Source: Roseivivax halodurans JCM 10272
GTDB lineage: Bacteria > Pseudomonadota > Alphaproteobacteria > Rhodobacterales > Rhodobacteraceae
Direction of reading: 5' to 3'
NCBI RefSeq assembly: GCF_000521785.1
Contig: NZ_JALZ01000001.1
Location: 372,001 to 436,000, forward strand
Length of the DNA stretch: 64,000 nucleotides
The position numbers and the translations under genes were made by a program. Below the pieces are notes generated by a model. It was not told where the DNA came from. It saw only the letters and a list, made by a program, of their open reading frames with translations, and ran no database searches. Position 1 is the stretch's first letter. Each line of letters starts with the position of its first letter. Shown here one piece after another: positions 42,067-51,800 of the stretch.

Positions 42067-43613
42067 CGGAGCGGCTCCTCGGTCAGGATCGCGAGCTGCA
42101 GCGCCGCGCGCCGCGCCGTATCCTCGAGGCCGAGCGCCCGGAACGTCGCCAGCGCATCGGTCAGATCGCCCGCGTTGCCCGCCGCGCCCGACCCGAAGAG
42201 GGTCATCGCCCGCAGGATCGCCTCGCCGAGCCGGCCCGAGCGCGCCATCTCCGCCAGATCGTCGGGCGGCGCGGCGTTCTCCGCGAAGGCCTGCGCGATG
42301 GGTTGGGCATGCGGCACGCTCGGCGTGGCCTGCGGAGCCTCGCCCCGCGCGATGGCCGACAGAAAGCCGAGAACGCCGCCCTCGGCCTCGATCTCGCGCG
42401 CCGCATCCTCGTAGCCGTCCGACAGGAGCGCCGCCTCGGCCGCGATCCGACCGGCACGGCCCTCGAGGTCCAGCTCGGCGAGCTCCTGGCCGAAGAGCCG
42501 CGCGAAGGGCACCGCAAGATCGTTCGACAGCATCAGCGGCCAGACAGCGCGCAACGTCTCCTCGATCTCAGCGGTCTCTCCGGCGGCGAGCGCGGCCTCG
42601 AAATCCTGCAGCGCCGCGACCCGGTCCCAGACCCCGCCCGACGCGGCGGGCTCCTGCTCGGTGTAGATGCCGAGGAACCGGTTCTCGGACACCGCGCCCG
42701 CCCGGACCAGCCGCTCCACCGCCTCGATCTGCGCCTTCCATCCGAAATCGCCCGACAGGTGCGACGTGGCATAGGCGCGGGGCAGGGCGGTCGTCGGCAG
42801 CGGCTCTCCGACCGCCGAATAGAGCACGAATTGCAGCGGTGTCGGCGAGAGCGGCGGCGGCAGCGACGGCAACTCCTCGGCGGCCTCGGGCGAAAGGAAC
42901 CGCTCCAGCAGATCCGCATCGCGCCCCGTCAGATCGCCGAGCGCGCGCCCCGTCTCGAAGGCCAGCGCCGCCCGCGGCCAGTCGCCGTTCCGTGCGGCAC
43001 AAAAGACACGCGGCGCGACTTTTTCGGTCAGTCTCGGGTTCTCGTCCAGCGCCTTGCAGGGGTCGTCCGCCCGCCCCGTCAGCAGCGCGACGTCGAACCA
43101 CGTCTCGAAAAGCGGCCGTTCGGCCGGGCCCGCGCGGTCGAGCAGCGCCGACGCCGCATCCAGCGCGCCGACCTCCACGAGCCGCCGCACCCGCGTCGCC
43201 AGAAAGTCGCGGCTGCCCTCCGGCGGATCCGCCTCGGCCAGCATCAACGTGTTGAGAAGCGCGGACAGCGCCGGCACCGCCGGGTCCACCTCCGCGATCA
43301 GCCGCGTCAGCCGCTCGGGATCCGACCGCGACCAGAGCGAGCGCGGCAGCCCCGTCATCGACATCGGCAGGAGCCCCGCCGCTGCAGGCTCGGTCTCTCC
43401 GATCGGCCCCTCGGCGACGGTCGGAGCGCGCGCATCGATCGCCACGGGCGGCTCTTCGCGAGGGGGCAGGATCGCCCGCGAGCCGGTCGCGGGAGGCGCG
43501 ATCGCCGGGGCCGCGCCCTCGCGCCCGAGCCAGTCGATCGCCGACAGCGGCTCCTGCGCCAGAAGCGGAGAGGCCGCGACCGTCATCGCGATCAGAAAGG
43601 GGGCGCCGATCAT
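42063..43613 (-). CDS. Exported protein of unknown function, Ala-rich helical repeat type
   Basis: 516 residues from the chosen ATG. A signal peptide (MIGAPFLIAMTVAASPLLA) is followed by a Pro/Ala-rich linker and a long helical region with TPR/Sel1-like character (VEVGALDAASALLDRAG, WFDVALLTGRADDPCKALDENP, RAVWPLMLSNDLAVPFARLFG). One Cys pair (CKALDE and VFCAARNGDW) may form a disulfide. I do not recognise the family. There is no good ribosome site; translation may be coupled to the 49-residue gene 8 bp upstream. The stop overlaps xerD. The same order before aroK is typical in this group. Confidence 0.7.
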   Translation of the reverse strand: MIGAPFLIAMTVAASPLLAQEPLSAIDWLGREGAAPAIAPPATGSRAILPPREEPPVAIDARAPTVAEGPIGETEPAAAGLLPMSMTGLPRSLWSRSDPERLTRLIAEVDPAVPALSALLNTLMLAEADPPEGSRDFLATRVRRLVEVGALDAASALLDRAGPAERPLFETWFDVALLTGRADDPCKALDENPRLTEKVAPRVFCAARNGDWPRAALAFETGRALGDLTGRDADLLERFLSPEAAEELPSLPPPLSPTPLQFVLYSAVGEPLPTTALPRAYATSHLSGDFGWKAQIEAVERLVRAGAVSENRFLGIYTEQEPAASGGVWDRVAALQDFEAALAAGETAEIEETLRAVWPLMLSNDLAVPFARLFGQELAELDLEGRAGRIAAEAALLSDGYEDAAREIEAEGGVLGFLSAIARGEAPQATPSVPHAQPIAQAFAENAAPPDDLAEMARSGRLGEAILRAMTLFGSGAAGNAGDLTDALATFRALGLEDTARRAALQLAILTEEPLR

Positions 43614-43621
43614 GCCAGGAC

Positions 43622-43771
43622 TCAGTCGACCTCGAGATCCACCGGTTCGCGCACCTCGGTCTGCGGCGGCGTGAAGTCGGCGCCGAAGAAAGGTCCCACA
43701 TAAGCGTAGACGACCAGCAGCACCACACACAGCGCCAGCAGATATAACAGCCATTTCAGGATAATTCCCAT
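43622..43771 (-). CDS. 49-residue single-span membrane protein
   Basis: MGIILKWLLYLLALCVVLL begins one strong membrane helix (about residues 4-24), followed by a short periplasmic tail rich in acid residues (TEVREPVDLEVD). Its position directly ahead of the 516-residue gene, in the same direction and 8 bp away, supports a real gene. The function is unknown; it may be an anchor or partner for the next protein. Confidence 0.6.
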   Translation of the reverse strand: MGIILKWLLYLLALCVVLLVVYAYVGPFFGADFTPPQTEVREPVDLEVD

Positions 43772-43872
43772 GCTCTTGCCCGTCCCTCGCCTCGGCATTT
43801 TTTTGCACTTATAACTGGCATTCCGGGCGAGTTCACGTCATTCAGCCGGGAAATTCGAAATTTGGGCACGTG

Positions 43873-44442
43873 ATGGCCGAGAGAGTGGCAATTCCCGATC
43901 TGCGGCTGAAAAAGCCGGTGGTCATGGTCGGAATGATGGGCGCAGGCAAGACCGCGGTGGGCCGCGCGGTTGCGGGCCATCTCCACGTGCCGTTCCTCGA
44001 TTCGGACCACGAGATCGAGACTGCCGCGAACATGACCATCGCCGAGATCTTCGCCCGCGACGGCGAGCCCTTCTTCCGCGTCAAGGAGGCGCAGGTGATC
44101 GCCCGGCTGCTCGCCGGCCCGCCGATGGTGCTCTCGACCGGCGGCGGCGCCTTTATGCAGGAGGACAACCGCGCGCTCGTCGCGCGGCTCGGCGTCTCGG
44201 TCTGGCTCAAGGCCGATCTCGACACGCTCTGGGCCCGGGTGAAGCAGAAGGCGACGCGGCCGCTTCTCAGGACGGCCGATCCCTACGGCACGCTCGCGGG
44301 CCTCGTCGAGGCGCGCGATCCGACCTACGCGCTCGCCGACGTCACCGTGCGCAGCGAGACCGGCTTCTCGATCGACCAGACCGCCCGCCGCGTGATCGAC
44401 GCGCTGAAAGCCCGCCCCGACGTGCTGGAGACCCCCGAATGA
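43873..44442 (+). CDS. aroK: Shikimate kinase
   Basis: 189 residues. Walker A GMMGAGKTA (residues 20-28), substrate residues FLDSDHEIE and FFRVKE, STGGGAF loop and the lid RPLLRTADP. Phosphorylates shikimate in aromatic amino acid synthesis. An adjacent GTG at 43870 is an alternative start. It overlaps aroB by 4 bp. Divergent from the small membrane protein gene; the AT-rich 100 bp between them should hold both promoters. Confidence 0.95.
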   Translation: MAERVAIPDLRLKKPVVMVGMMGAGKTAVGRAVAGHLHVPFLDSDHEIETAANMTIAEIFARDGEPFFRVKEAQVIARLLAGPPMVLSTGGGAFMQEDNRALVARLGVSVWLKADLDTLWARVKQKATRPLLRTADPYGTLAGLVEARDPTYALADVTVRSETGFSIDQTARRVIDALKARPDVLETPE

Positions 44443-45566
44443 CGACCCAAACCGTGCATGTCGCCCTCGGGAGCCGCGCCTACGACGTCCGAATCGGGCC
44501 GGGTCTCATCCCGCGGGCCGGCGCCGAGATCGCGGACCTTCTCGCGCGCCCCCGCGTCGCCATCGTGACCGACGAGAACGTCGCCGCCGCGCATCTCGGC
44601 GCGCTTCAGGCCGGCCTCGACGCCGAAGGGATCGCGCACGAGGCGCTGATCCTGCCGCCGGGCGAGGGCACCAAGAGCTGGACGCAGCTCGAGGCGTGCG
44701 TGGGCTGGCTTCTCGACCGGCGGATCGAGCGCCGCGACGTCGTGATCGCCCTCGGCGGCGGCGTCATCGGCGACCTCGTCGGCTTCGCCGCCGCGATCCT
44801 GCGCCGCGGCGTGCGCTTCGTGCAGGTGCCGACCTCGCTCCTCGCGCAGGTCGACAGCTCCGTCGGCGGCAAGACCGGCATCAACACCGCCCACGGCAAG
44901 AACCTCGTCGGCGCCTTCCACCAGCCCGCCCGGGTCCTCGCCGACACCGCCGCGCTCGACACGCTCACGCCCCGCGACTTCCGCGCCGGCTATGGCGAGG
45001 TGATGAAATACGGCCTCCTCGGCGACGCGGACTTCTTCGGCTGGCTCGAGGAGAACGGCCCGCGCCTTGCCGCCGGAGACGCCGCCGCCCGCGCCCGCGC
45101 CGTCCGCCGCTCGGTCGAGATGAAGGCCGAGATCGTCGTGCGCGACGAGACCGAGCAGGGCGACCGCGCGCTCCTCAATCTCGGCCACACCTTCTGCCAC
45201 GCGCTCGAGGCGGCGACCGGCTACTCGGACCGGCTCCTTCACGGCGAAGGCGTCGGCATCGGCTGCGCGCTTGCCATCGCGCTCTCGGCCCGGCTCGGCC
45301 TCTGCCCGCAGGAGGATCCGAGCCGCGTCGCCGCGCACCTCTCCGCCATGGGCATGAAGGCGCGCCTGTCGGACATCCCGGGCGATCTGCCGGACGCGGA
45401 CGCGCTGCTGTCCCTCATGGCGCAGGACAAGAAGATGATGGACGGCAGGCTGCACTTCATCCTCGCCCGCGGCATCGGCGATGCGTTCGTTACCTCCGAC
45501 GTGCCCCCGGACGCCGTGCGGGCGCTCCTCGTCGAGGCGCTCAGCGACCGCGCCGCAGCATCATGA
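44439..45566 (+). CDS. aroB: 3-Dehydroquinate synthase
   Basis: 375 residues. NAD-binding GGGVIGDLVGFAA, the RGVRFVQVPTSLLAQVDSSVG segment, GKTGIN and the zinc ligands (Glu in GYGEVMKYG, His in LNLGHTFCHALE and HGEGVGIG). Converts DAHP to dehydroquinate. Coupled to aroK through ATGA. The last 26 bp overlap the convergent site-2 protease gene. Confidence 0.96.
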   Translation: MTTQTVHVALGSRAYDVRIGPGLIPRAGAEIADLLARPRVAIVTDENVAAAHLGALQAGLDAEGIAHEALILPPGEGTKSWTQLEACVGWLLDRRIERRDVVIALGGGVIGDLVGFAAAILRRGVRFVQVPTSLLAQVDSSVGGKTGINTAHGKNLVGAFHQPARVLADTAALDTLTPRDFRAGYGEVMKYGLLGDADFFGWLEENGPRLAAGDAAARARAVRRSVEMKAEIVVRDETEQGDRALLNLGHTFCHALEAATGYSDRLLHGEGVGIGCALAIALSARLGLCPQEDPSRVAAHLSAMGMKARLSDIPGDLPDADALLSLMAQDKKMMDGRLHFILARGIGDAFVTSDVPPDAVRALLVEALSDRAAAS

Positions 45567-46608
45567 GCTCGCCCACGTTCTCGCGCGTGATGTAGCCGAG
45601 GACGCGCCCCGCGCCGTCCGTCACCGCGACCGCCGGTCTGCTGCCGAGTGCGTCGAGGATCGAGGGCAGGGGCGCCGCGAGCGCGACGCTCGGGATGTCG
45701 CGCCGCATGATCTCGCCCACGGGCCGCGTCCGCTCGCCCTCGGCCATCGCCCGGAAGAGCGCATCGCGCGTGAGGAACCCCGCCAGCGTTCCGTCCGGCG
45801 CGAGCACCGGGAACTCGTGCTGCGTCGTGCGGATCAGCGCCTGTCCGGCGGTCGCGAGCGTGTCCTCGGGCGCGAGCCGCTCGAACTCGGTGATCATCGC
45901 GTCCCGCGCCGACAGCCCCTCGGCGACCGAGCGCTGCGAGACCTCGGAATTCTCCGCGCTCGCCGCGAGGAAGACGAAGGTCGCGACGAGCACGAGCAGG
46001 ATGTTGCCGCTGAAGAGCCCGAGGAACCCGAGGCCGAAGGCGATGACCTGGCCGACGAGCGCCGCCCGCTTGGTCGCCTTCACCCGCCCCATGAAGAGCG
46101 CGAGCCCCGCCCGCAGCACCCGCCCGCCGTCCATCGGGAAGGCCGGGATCAGGTTGAAGACCACGAGCCAGATGTTCACCGCGGCGAGCCGTCCGGCAAA
46201 GCCCGCGGCGGTGCCGTCGACCGCCGTCAGTGCCGCCATGTCGAGCCGCGCGCCGAAGAGGATCAGGAGCCCCGCGATCACCACGTTCACCGCCGGGCCC
46301 GCGAGCGCGACCTTGATCTCCTGCCACGGCTTCTCGGGCATCCGCTCGAGCCGCGCGAGGCCGCCGATCGGCAGCAGCGTGATGTCGGGAGTGCGGATGC
46401 CGTAGCGCCGCGCCGTCAGCGCGTGGCCGAACTCGTGCGCCACGACGCAGGCAAAGAGCGCGAGGATGAAGGCCGTGTTGAGTAGCGCCGCCTCGGGGCC
46501 CGCGCTGACCCAGGCGCTCGCCGCGATCCACGCGAGCAGCAGGAAGAAGGTGGCGTGGACGCGCAGCTCGGATCCGAGCAGGCGACCGATGGGAAAGGAC
46601 CAGGACAT
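45541..46608 (-). CDS. Site-2 protease family metalloprotease with two CBS domains
   Basis: 355 residues. Zinc site VVAHEFGHALTARRYG (HExxH) near residue 65 and the third ligand in NLIPAFPMDGGRVLRAG near 155; about six membrane helices. The C-terminal third (about 230-350) has two CBS domains (GLSARDAMITEFERLAPED and IMRRDIPSVALAAPLPSIL). It resembles the SpoIVFB-like group that cleaves membrane proteins under energy or nucleotide control. Different from RseP at 55104, which has a PDZ domain. Convergent with aroB. Confidence 0.9.
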   Translation of the reverse strand: MSWSFPIGRLLGSELRVHATFFLLLAWIAASAWVSAGPEAALLNTAFILALFACVVAHEFGHALTARRYGIRTPDITLLPIGGLARLERMPEKPWQEIKVALAGPAVNVVIAGLLILFGARLDMAALTAVDGTAAGFAGRLAAVNIWLVVFNLIPAFPMDGGRVLRAGLALFMGRVKATKRAALVGQVIAFGLGFLGLFSGNILLVLVATFVFLAASAENSEVSQRSVAEGLSARDAMITEFERLAPEDTLATAGQALIRTTQHEFPVLAPDGTLAGFLTRDALFRAMAEGERTRPVGEIMRRDIPSVALAAPLPSILDALGSRPAVAVTDGAGRVLGYITRENVGELMMLRRGR

Positions 46609-46654
46609 GGCGCAACCGGAGATGAGGGACGTCTCTCATCCACATAAGGCTGCA

Positions 46655-46679
46655 ACCCCGCCCCGGGGAGGGGCGGGGT
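46655..46679 (-). terminator. GC-rich hairpin downstream of ssb
   Basis: ACCCCGCCCC pairs with GGGGCGGGGT (10 bp, 5-nt loop), 18 bases past the ssb stop on the reverse strand and ahead of the protease gene start. No T-run. Confidence 0.55.
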
Positions 46680-46697
46680 GTCGCGCCGGGCCGTGCC

Positions 46698-47225
46698 TCA
46701 GAACGGGATCTCGTCGTCGATGTCGCGCGACGGCGCCCGCGAGGGCCCCGATCCGCCGCCGCCGTAATCGCGGTCGCCGCCGCCGCCGTAGCCGCCGCCA
46801 TTGCCACCCTCGTAATCGTCCGGGTAGCCGCCGCCACCGCCGCCGCCGAAGTTGCCGCCGCCCGAGGGGCCGTCACGGCCGTCGAGCATGGTCAGCTCCG
46901 AGCGGTAGGGGCGCAGCACGACCTCGGTCGAATAGCGGTCCTGGCCGTTCTGGTCCTGCCACTTGCGGGTCTCGAGCTGGCCCTCGATATAGACCTTCGA
47001 GCCCTTCTTGAGATATTGCTCGGCGACCCGCGCGAGCGGCTCCGAGAAGATCGCGACCGAGTGCCACTCGGTCTTCTCCCGGCGCTCGCCGGTATTGCGG
47101 TCCTTCCAGGATTCCGAGGTCGCGATCCGCAGGTTGCAGACCTTGCCGCCGTTCTGGAACGTGCGCGTCTCGGGGTCCCGCCCGAGATTGCCGATGAGAA
47201 TGACCTTGTTCACCGATCCGGCCAT
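46698..47225 (-). CDS. ssb: Single-stranded DNA-binding protein
   Basis: 175 residues. OB fold in residues 1-112 ([57 protein letters not shown]), then a Gly-rich linker (many GGGGY repeats, low complexity), and the partner-binding acidic end DDEIPF. Covers ssDNA in replication and repair. GAGAGG precedes the ATG at 5 bases; an in-frame upstream start at 47282 has no support. No LexA-type box (GTTC-N7-GTTC) is visible upstream. Confidence 0.95.
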   Translation of the reverse strand: MAGSVNKVILIGNLGRDPETRTFQNGGKVCNLRIATSESWKDRNTGERREKTEWHSVAIFSEPLARVAEQYLKKGSKVYIEGQLETRKWQDQNGQDRYSTEVVLRPYRSELTMLDGRDGPSGGGNFGGGGGGGYPDDYEGGNGGGYGGGGDRDYGGGGSGPSRAPSRDIDDEIPF

Positions 47226-47471
47226 GTGACCTCTCTTCCTGTCGTACCTGTTCGCCGCGCCGATTCCCGAAGGCCGCGGCATCGTTCCGTCGCTTCTACA
47301 CTTTCACCCCGGCCTCCGGAACAGGTGACCGACCCGACTTGCCGCCGCGCAACTTGGGCACGAACCCATTACTAAAGCCCTGAACCGCGAAAATCGTGAT
47401 CGACACGGGGGCTGGGCGGAGCGCCGTCCCTCGTCTAAAGTGCCCAAAAAATCGACCGACAGCGAGGGACC

Positions 47472-48077
47472 ATGACCAGATCGATGCGCCTCATCTGCGC
47501 GGTGGCGGGATTATGCACGCTGCTGCCGCTGACCGCCTATGCCGAAGTGCTCTCCTCGTCGGGGCGGGCGCGGCTCTTCTCCTCCCAGACCCGGGTCCTC
47601 GACAGCCGCGCGGCCCAGCAATACAACAATTCGGTCCGGCTCCAGCCGCCGCGGGTCGAGACGCCCACGAAATGGGGCGACGCCGGCACCGCCCCGGCCT
47701 ATGCGGGCCGCTACAAGGGCGAGCTTCTGCCCGTCGCCCGTCAGGCCGCGCGCCGGCACGGCATCCCCGAGGATCTCTTCCTGCGCCTCGTGCAGCAGGA
47801 ATCGGGCTGGAACCCGCGGGCGCGCTCGCACAAGGGCGCCCTCGGCCTCGCGCAGCTCATGCCCGCCACCGCCCGCGCGCTCCGCGTCGATCCGCACGAT
47901 CCCGCGCAGAATCTCGAGGGCGGCGCGCGCTACCTCAAGGCGCAATATGTCGAGTTCCAGTCCTGGCGTCTCGCCCTCGCGGCCTACAACGCCGGCCCGG
48001 GCGCGGTGCAGAAATACGGCGGCGTGCCGCCCTATGCAGAGACCATGAACTACGTAAAGGTGATCTGGGGCCAGTGA
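47472..48077 (+). CDS. Lytic transglycosylase (SLT domain)
   Basis: 201 residues. Signal peptide ([24 protein letters not shown]), then a linker and an SLT domain from about residue 80 with catalytic Glu in VQQESGWNP, the [13 protein letters not shown] motif and [18 protein letters not shown]. Cleaves peptidoglycan in the periplasm. GAGGGAC directly precedes the ATG. Stands alone, divergent from ssb and convergent with the Tat substrate-binding protein gene. Confidence 0.93.
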   Translation: MTRSMRLICAVAGLCTLLPLTAYAEVLSSSGRARLFSSQTRVLDSRAAQQYNNSVRLQPPRVETPTKWGDAGTAPAYAGRYKGELLPVARQAARRHGIPEDLFLRLVQQESGWNPRARSHKGALGLAQLMPATARALRVDPHDPAQNLEGGARYLKAQYVEFQSWRLALAAYNAGPGAVQKYGGVPPYAETMNYVKVIWGQ

Positions 48078-48084
48078 GGTCCCG

Positions 48085-49743
48085 TCACTCCGCGAGCCCC
48101 AGCGCGTAGAGGTGGATCGCAAAGCTCGGATGCATCTCCGCGCCGACCACCTCGGGGCGGTAGTGCCGCACCAGCGACCGCCAGTAGGGCTGCACGATCA
48201 CCGCATCCTCGCGCAGCATCGTCTCGAGCTCCACCATGACCGCGACGCGCTCTTCGGCATCCGCGATGGTCAGCGCCCGGTCGAGCGCCGCGTCGAAATC
48301 GGGATTGGCATAGCCCGTCTCGTTCCAGACCGCGCCCGAGCGATAGGCGAGCGCCATGATCTGCACCCCGAGCGGCCGGTGGTACCATTCCGTGATCGAG
48401 AGCGGAAAGCTCTTCCATTCCGACCAGAAACGCGAGCCGGGCAGGGCGGTATGCGTCGCCCTGATCCCCGCATCGAGCAGCAGCGCCTCGATCGCCGCGC
48501 CGGTGCGGCGCGTCACACCGTCGTCCAGCGTGATGATCTCGTGCTCGAAATCCTGCAGACCTGCCTTGATCAGCGTCGCGCGGGCCTGCACGGGATCGAA
48601 ATCCGACGGGCCGATATCGGCATAATCGGGCTGGATCGGCGCGACGTGGTGGTTTGCCGCCACCTCGCCGAAACCGTCATAGCCGAGCTCGAGGCACACC
48701 GCGTTGTCGACGGCGAGTGCCAGCGCGGCCCGAACGTCGCGATCGGCATAGGGCGTCCTGCCGTTCACTTCGGCCGTCTGGTTGCCGCGCAGCACCACCG
48801 TCGCCGCGGTCGTGACTTCCGAATGCGTCCAGCCGAGCGCCTCGGCCTCCTCGATGAACCGCCCCACGTTCTCGTAGAGCATGTCGATGCGGTCGTCCTC
48901 GATCGCCCGGACCCAGGTGGCGGGATCGGTCCCGAGATCGACGAACTCGATCCGGTCGAGCGTCGCGGGCCCCCATCCGGGCAGATCCTCGCCCCACCAG
49001 ACGTGCCCCTCGGCGCGCACCAGCACCGCCGCCTCGCCGGGCGTCAGGCTCTCGGGCACATAGGGACCGGTGCCCTTGGGCGCCTCCAGCATGGTCTCCG
49101 GGTCGAACTCCGCCGGCACCACCGCCGCCGGGTAGTCGGCGAGCGAGACCATCAGCGTCGCGTCGGGCCGGCGCAGCCTCAGCCGCACGGCCCCCTCCTC
49201 GATGGTCACCGCATCCTCGGCGAGCCGGTTGGTCTCGGGATCCTTCAGCGACGACAGGCTTGCCGCCATCACGTTGCCCTCGACGCTGCCGTCGCACCAG
49301 TAATCGAACATCCGCGCGACGTCCTCCGCTCCGAAGGCCGTCCCGTCGTTCCACGTCACCCCCTCGCGCGGCACGAGGACATACTCGCTCGCATCCTCGT
49401 TGACCTGCCAGTCCGAGAGCAGCATGCCCCGCAGCGTGCCGTCCGCCTGGTATTCGACGAGATACTCGAGCCAGCCGCGCGCGACATTGGCGATCTCCGG
49501 CCAGTCGAAGGTGCGCGGATCCTTGAGCGGACGCACGTCCTGCTGGATGCGCAGCGTGCCGCCGGACCGGCGGGCAGAGGTCTCCTGCGCGGCCGCCGGC
49601 AGAAAGCCGGCCGCATAGGCCGCCGAGACCGACACGCCAAGCGCCGTCGCCCGCGTCAGGAACTCGCGGCGCGACAGCTCTCCGGCGCGGACCTCGCGGG
49701 CCAGACCGGGCAGGGCGGGGTGCACGCGGCCGCGCGGCCTCAC
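48085..49743 (-). CDS. ABC transporter substrate-binding protein, family 5 (peptide type), Tat-exported
   Basis: 552 residues. Twin-arginine signal SRREFLTRATALGV in residues 24-37, so it is exported folded. The body is a family 5 solute-binding protein: LLSDWQVNEDASEYVLVPREGVTWNDG, ALALAVDNAVCLELGYDGFG and a late ALAYRSGAVWNETGYANPDFDAALD. Ligands are usually peptides, nickel or opines; unknown here. The start is GTG, overlapping the AraC stop (GTGA). No permease or ATPase genes are adjacent, so it is an orphan binding protein or serves a transporter elsewhere. Confidence 0.85.
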   Translation of the reverse strand: MRPRGRVHPALPGLAREVRAGELSRREFLTRATALGVSVSAAYAAGFLPAAAQETSARRSGGTLRIQQDVRPLKDPRTFDWPEIANVARGWLEYLVEYQADGTLRGMLLSDWQVNEDASEYVLVPREGVTWNDGTAFGAEDVARMFDYWCDGSVEGNVMAASLSSLKDPETNRLAEDAVTIEEGAVRLRLRRPDATLMVSLADYPAAVVPAEFDPETMLEAPKGTGPYVPESLTPGEAAVLVRAEGHVWWGEDLPGWGPATLDRIEFVDLGTDPATWVRAIEDDRIDMLYENVGRFIEEAEALGWTHSEVTTAATVVLRGNQTAEVNGRTPYADRDVRAALALAVDNAVCLELGYDGFGEVAANHHVAPIQPDYADIGPSDFDPVQARATLIKAGLQDFEHEIITLDDGVTRRTGAAIEALLLDAGIRATHTALPGSRFWSEWKSFPLSITEWYHRPLGVQIMALAYRSGAVWNETGYANPDFDAALDRALTIADAEERVAVMVELETMLREDAVIVQPYWRSLVRHYRPEVVGAEMHPSFAIHLYALGLAE

Positions 49744-50621
49744 GCGCGGCGGCCCGCGACGGCCGAGGTCTGAGGCGCGCGCCCCGTCGCGCGGGCCCGC
49801 AGCGCCGAGGGCGCGGCCCCGGTATGAGCCTCGATGAAGCGCGAGAAATAGGCCGCGCTGTTGAAGCCGAGCGCCTCCGCGACCTCGCCGATGGGCGGTT
49901 CGGGATCGGTCAGCCGCGAGCGCGCCTCGTGGATCACCCGGTCCATCAGCATCTCAGAGGCCGTCAATCCGCAGGCGGCCTTGGCGGTGCGCGTCAGATG
50001 CGTCGGCGTGACGTCGAGCATCTGCGCGTAATCGGCAAGCATGAGGTTCGACCGGAAATGTTCGACCAGGAGCCTCGAATACCGCCGCACCAGCCTCTCG
50101 GCCTCGGTCTCGCGCGGGGCATCGACGATCCCGTCGGTCTTCTGCCGCTCGAGCCAGACCGCGACCAGCGTCAGATGCGCCGCGAGCGCGTCCTGCACGA
50201 AGGCCCGCCCGCCGCGGATCTCGCGCTGCATCGCCTCGATCTCGGCGGTGAGCTCGGCCTGCGCCATCGCGTCCCGCGGCCGCAGGTGCAGCGGCTCGGA
50301 GGGCAGCCGGTCCGTCAGCCCCTTCGGCGCCTGGATCACCTGCGCGAAGCCCTGCGAGCCGAGCTCGACCGACATCAGCGTGCCTGCCGGGAGGAACACC
50401 GCGTTGTTGGTCCCGAGGCCGCGCCGCACCCCGTTGATGACGATCCGCCCCTGACCGCGCGTCACCCAGAGCAGCAGATCGTCGTTGCGGTCGTGCAGCC
50501 GCTCCATGCGCCACGGCTCGCCGCCGGTGACCTGCACGAACGGCTGGCACCGAATCGAGCGCGCGTCGGGGACGGCCTCGTGGATTCGCGAGGGTGTCTT
50601 CAGAAAGGCTGGTCCGGTCAT
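49740..50621 (-). CDS. AraC family transcriptional regulator
   Basis: 293 residues. N-terminal cupin-like sensing domain (WRMERLHDRNDDLLLWVTRG, NNAVFLPAGTLMSVELG), C-terminal double helix-turn-helix with LADYAQMLDVTPTHLTRTAK and the AraC signature IGEVAEALGFNSAAYFSRFIEAHTGAAP. The ATG lies 2 bp after the miaA stop, with GAGGAGG inside the miaA end. A much longer in-frame reading into miaA is spurious. Its stop overlaps the substrate-binding protein start, so the pair is coupled and the regulator probably controls its own operon. Confidence 0.9.
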   Translation of the reverse strand: MTGPAFLKTPSRIHEAVPDARSIRCQPFVQVTGGEPWRMERLHDRNDDLLLWVTRGQGRIVINGVRRGLGTNNAVFLPAGTLMSVELGSQGFAQVIQAPKGLTDRLPSEPLHLRPRDAMAQAELTAEIEAMQREIRGGRAFVQDALAAHLTLVAVWLERQKTDGIVDAPRETEAERLVRRYSRLLVEHFRSNLMLADYAQMLDVTPTHLTRTAKAACGLTASEMLMDRVIHEARSRLTDPEPPIGEVAEALGFNSAAYFSRFIEAHTGAAPSALRARATGRAPQTSAVAGRRA

Positions 50622-50623
50622 GA

Positions 50624-51511
50624 TCAGGCGGCCTCCTCGGCCGGGCTGAGGGTGTGCCATTGGCGCATTCTGGAGCGGAACCAGGTGCGCTGACGTTTCG
50701 CGAATTGACGCGTTAGCGTTACCGCGCGCGAGGCGGCGGCGTCGAGGGGCATTTCTCCCCTCACGTGTGCGACGAGTTCCGAGGCCCCGATCGCCTTGGC
50801 CGAGGGCAGCGTCTCGGAGAATCCCGCCGCATTGGCGCGGGCCTCGTCGAGCGCGCCCTCCGCGAGCATGGCCGCGAAGCGCCGCTCGATCCGCCCGTCG
50901 AGCCAGTCCTTCGGCGCGTCGATGACGAAGGCCTGCGCATCCGCCAGCGGCAGCCGGGGCGGCGGCGTTGCGTCCTGCCACGACGCAAGACCCCGCCCGG
51001 TCATGTGCTGCACCTCCCAGGCGCGCTGCACGCGCATCGGGTTGAGCGGATCGATCCGCGCCCGCGTCTGCCCGTCGAGCTCCGCGAGCATCGCCTCGCG
51101 TTCTCCGGCGGCGATCCGCGCGTCTGCCTCCGCGCGGGTTGCGGGATCCGTCTCGGGGATCTCCGCAAGCCCCTCGGTCAGCGCGCTGAAATAGAGGCCC
51201 GTACCGCCGACGATGATCGGCCGCTCGGACCCTGCGAGGATCGGCTCCAGATCGCGCAGCCAGCGTCCGACCGAATAGGGCGTGTCGCCCGGGACATGGC
51301 CGTAAAGCGCATGGGGCGCGCGCGCTTCCTCGGCCACCGAGGGCCGCGCGGTCAGTACCCGCCAGTCGCTGAAGACCTGGATCGCGTCCGCATTGACCAC
51401 GACCCCGCCCTGCGCCTCGGCGATCCGCAGCGCGAGCCCGGACTTGCCGCTGGCCGTCGGGCCGGCGATCAGCACCGGCAGATCGGGCGCAATCGTGTCG
51501 AGGTCGAGCAT
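50624..51511 (-). CDS. miaA: tRNA dimethylallyltransferase
   Basis: 295 residues. P-loop GPTASGKS (residues 17-24), [39 protein letters not shown] and the C-terminal [12 protein letters not shown] characteristic of MiaA. Adds a dimethylallyl group to A37 of UNN-decoding tRNAs. AAAGGAG lies 5 bases before the chosen ATG; the upstream in-frame extension to 51604 has no family similarity. It is first in a unit with the AraC gene, an unusual association. Confidence 0.94.
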   Translation of the reverse strand: MLDLDTIAPDLPVLIAGPTASGKSGLALRIAEAQGGVVVNADAIQVFSDWRVLTARPSVAEEARAPHALYGHVPGDTPYSVGRWLRDLEPILAGSERPIIVGGTGLYFSALTEGLAEIPETDPATRAEADARIAAGEREAMLAELDGQTRARIDPLNPMRVQRAWEVQHMTGRGLASWQDATPPPRLPLADAQAFVIDAPKDWLDGRIERRFAAMLAEGALDEARANAAGFSETLPSAKAIGASELVAHVRGEMPLDAAASRAVTLTRQFAKRQRTWFRSRMRQWHTLSPAEEAA

Positions 51512-51705
51512 CGGGCTCCTTTGCGCGCGGGCAGGTCGGTCCGCTGTTCTGCAGTCTTCGGCCGAGCATCCGAACCCCGCCGCAACCCGGCATTGTCCCC
51601 GCACGGTTTTTCATACATCAGTGGGGGGAATCTAGACTGCCGCCGGGCGGTGGTGCAACACGGGGTCTCCCGTATGCGCCGCGTGTCGCCGATGCTCCGC
51701 TTCGG

Positions 51706-51734
51706 TTGCCCGTTCCGGGGGCACCCTATACAAT
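51706..51734 (+). promoter_or_regulatory. Sigma-70-type promoter ahead of frr
   Basis: TTGCCC (51706-51711) and TACAAT (51729-51734) are spaced by 17 bp, about 65 bp ahead of the frr start. It is the best-looking promoter in the window and would drive the frr-uppS-cdsA-dxr block. Confidence 0.5.
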
Positions 51735-51800
51735 CCCGGCCGCCCCGCGATATGGTCCCCGCGACAAGGGCGCGGCCCGGCAAAGGACGACAGAGACAAG

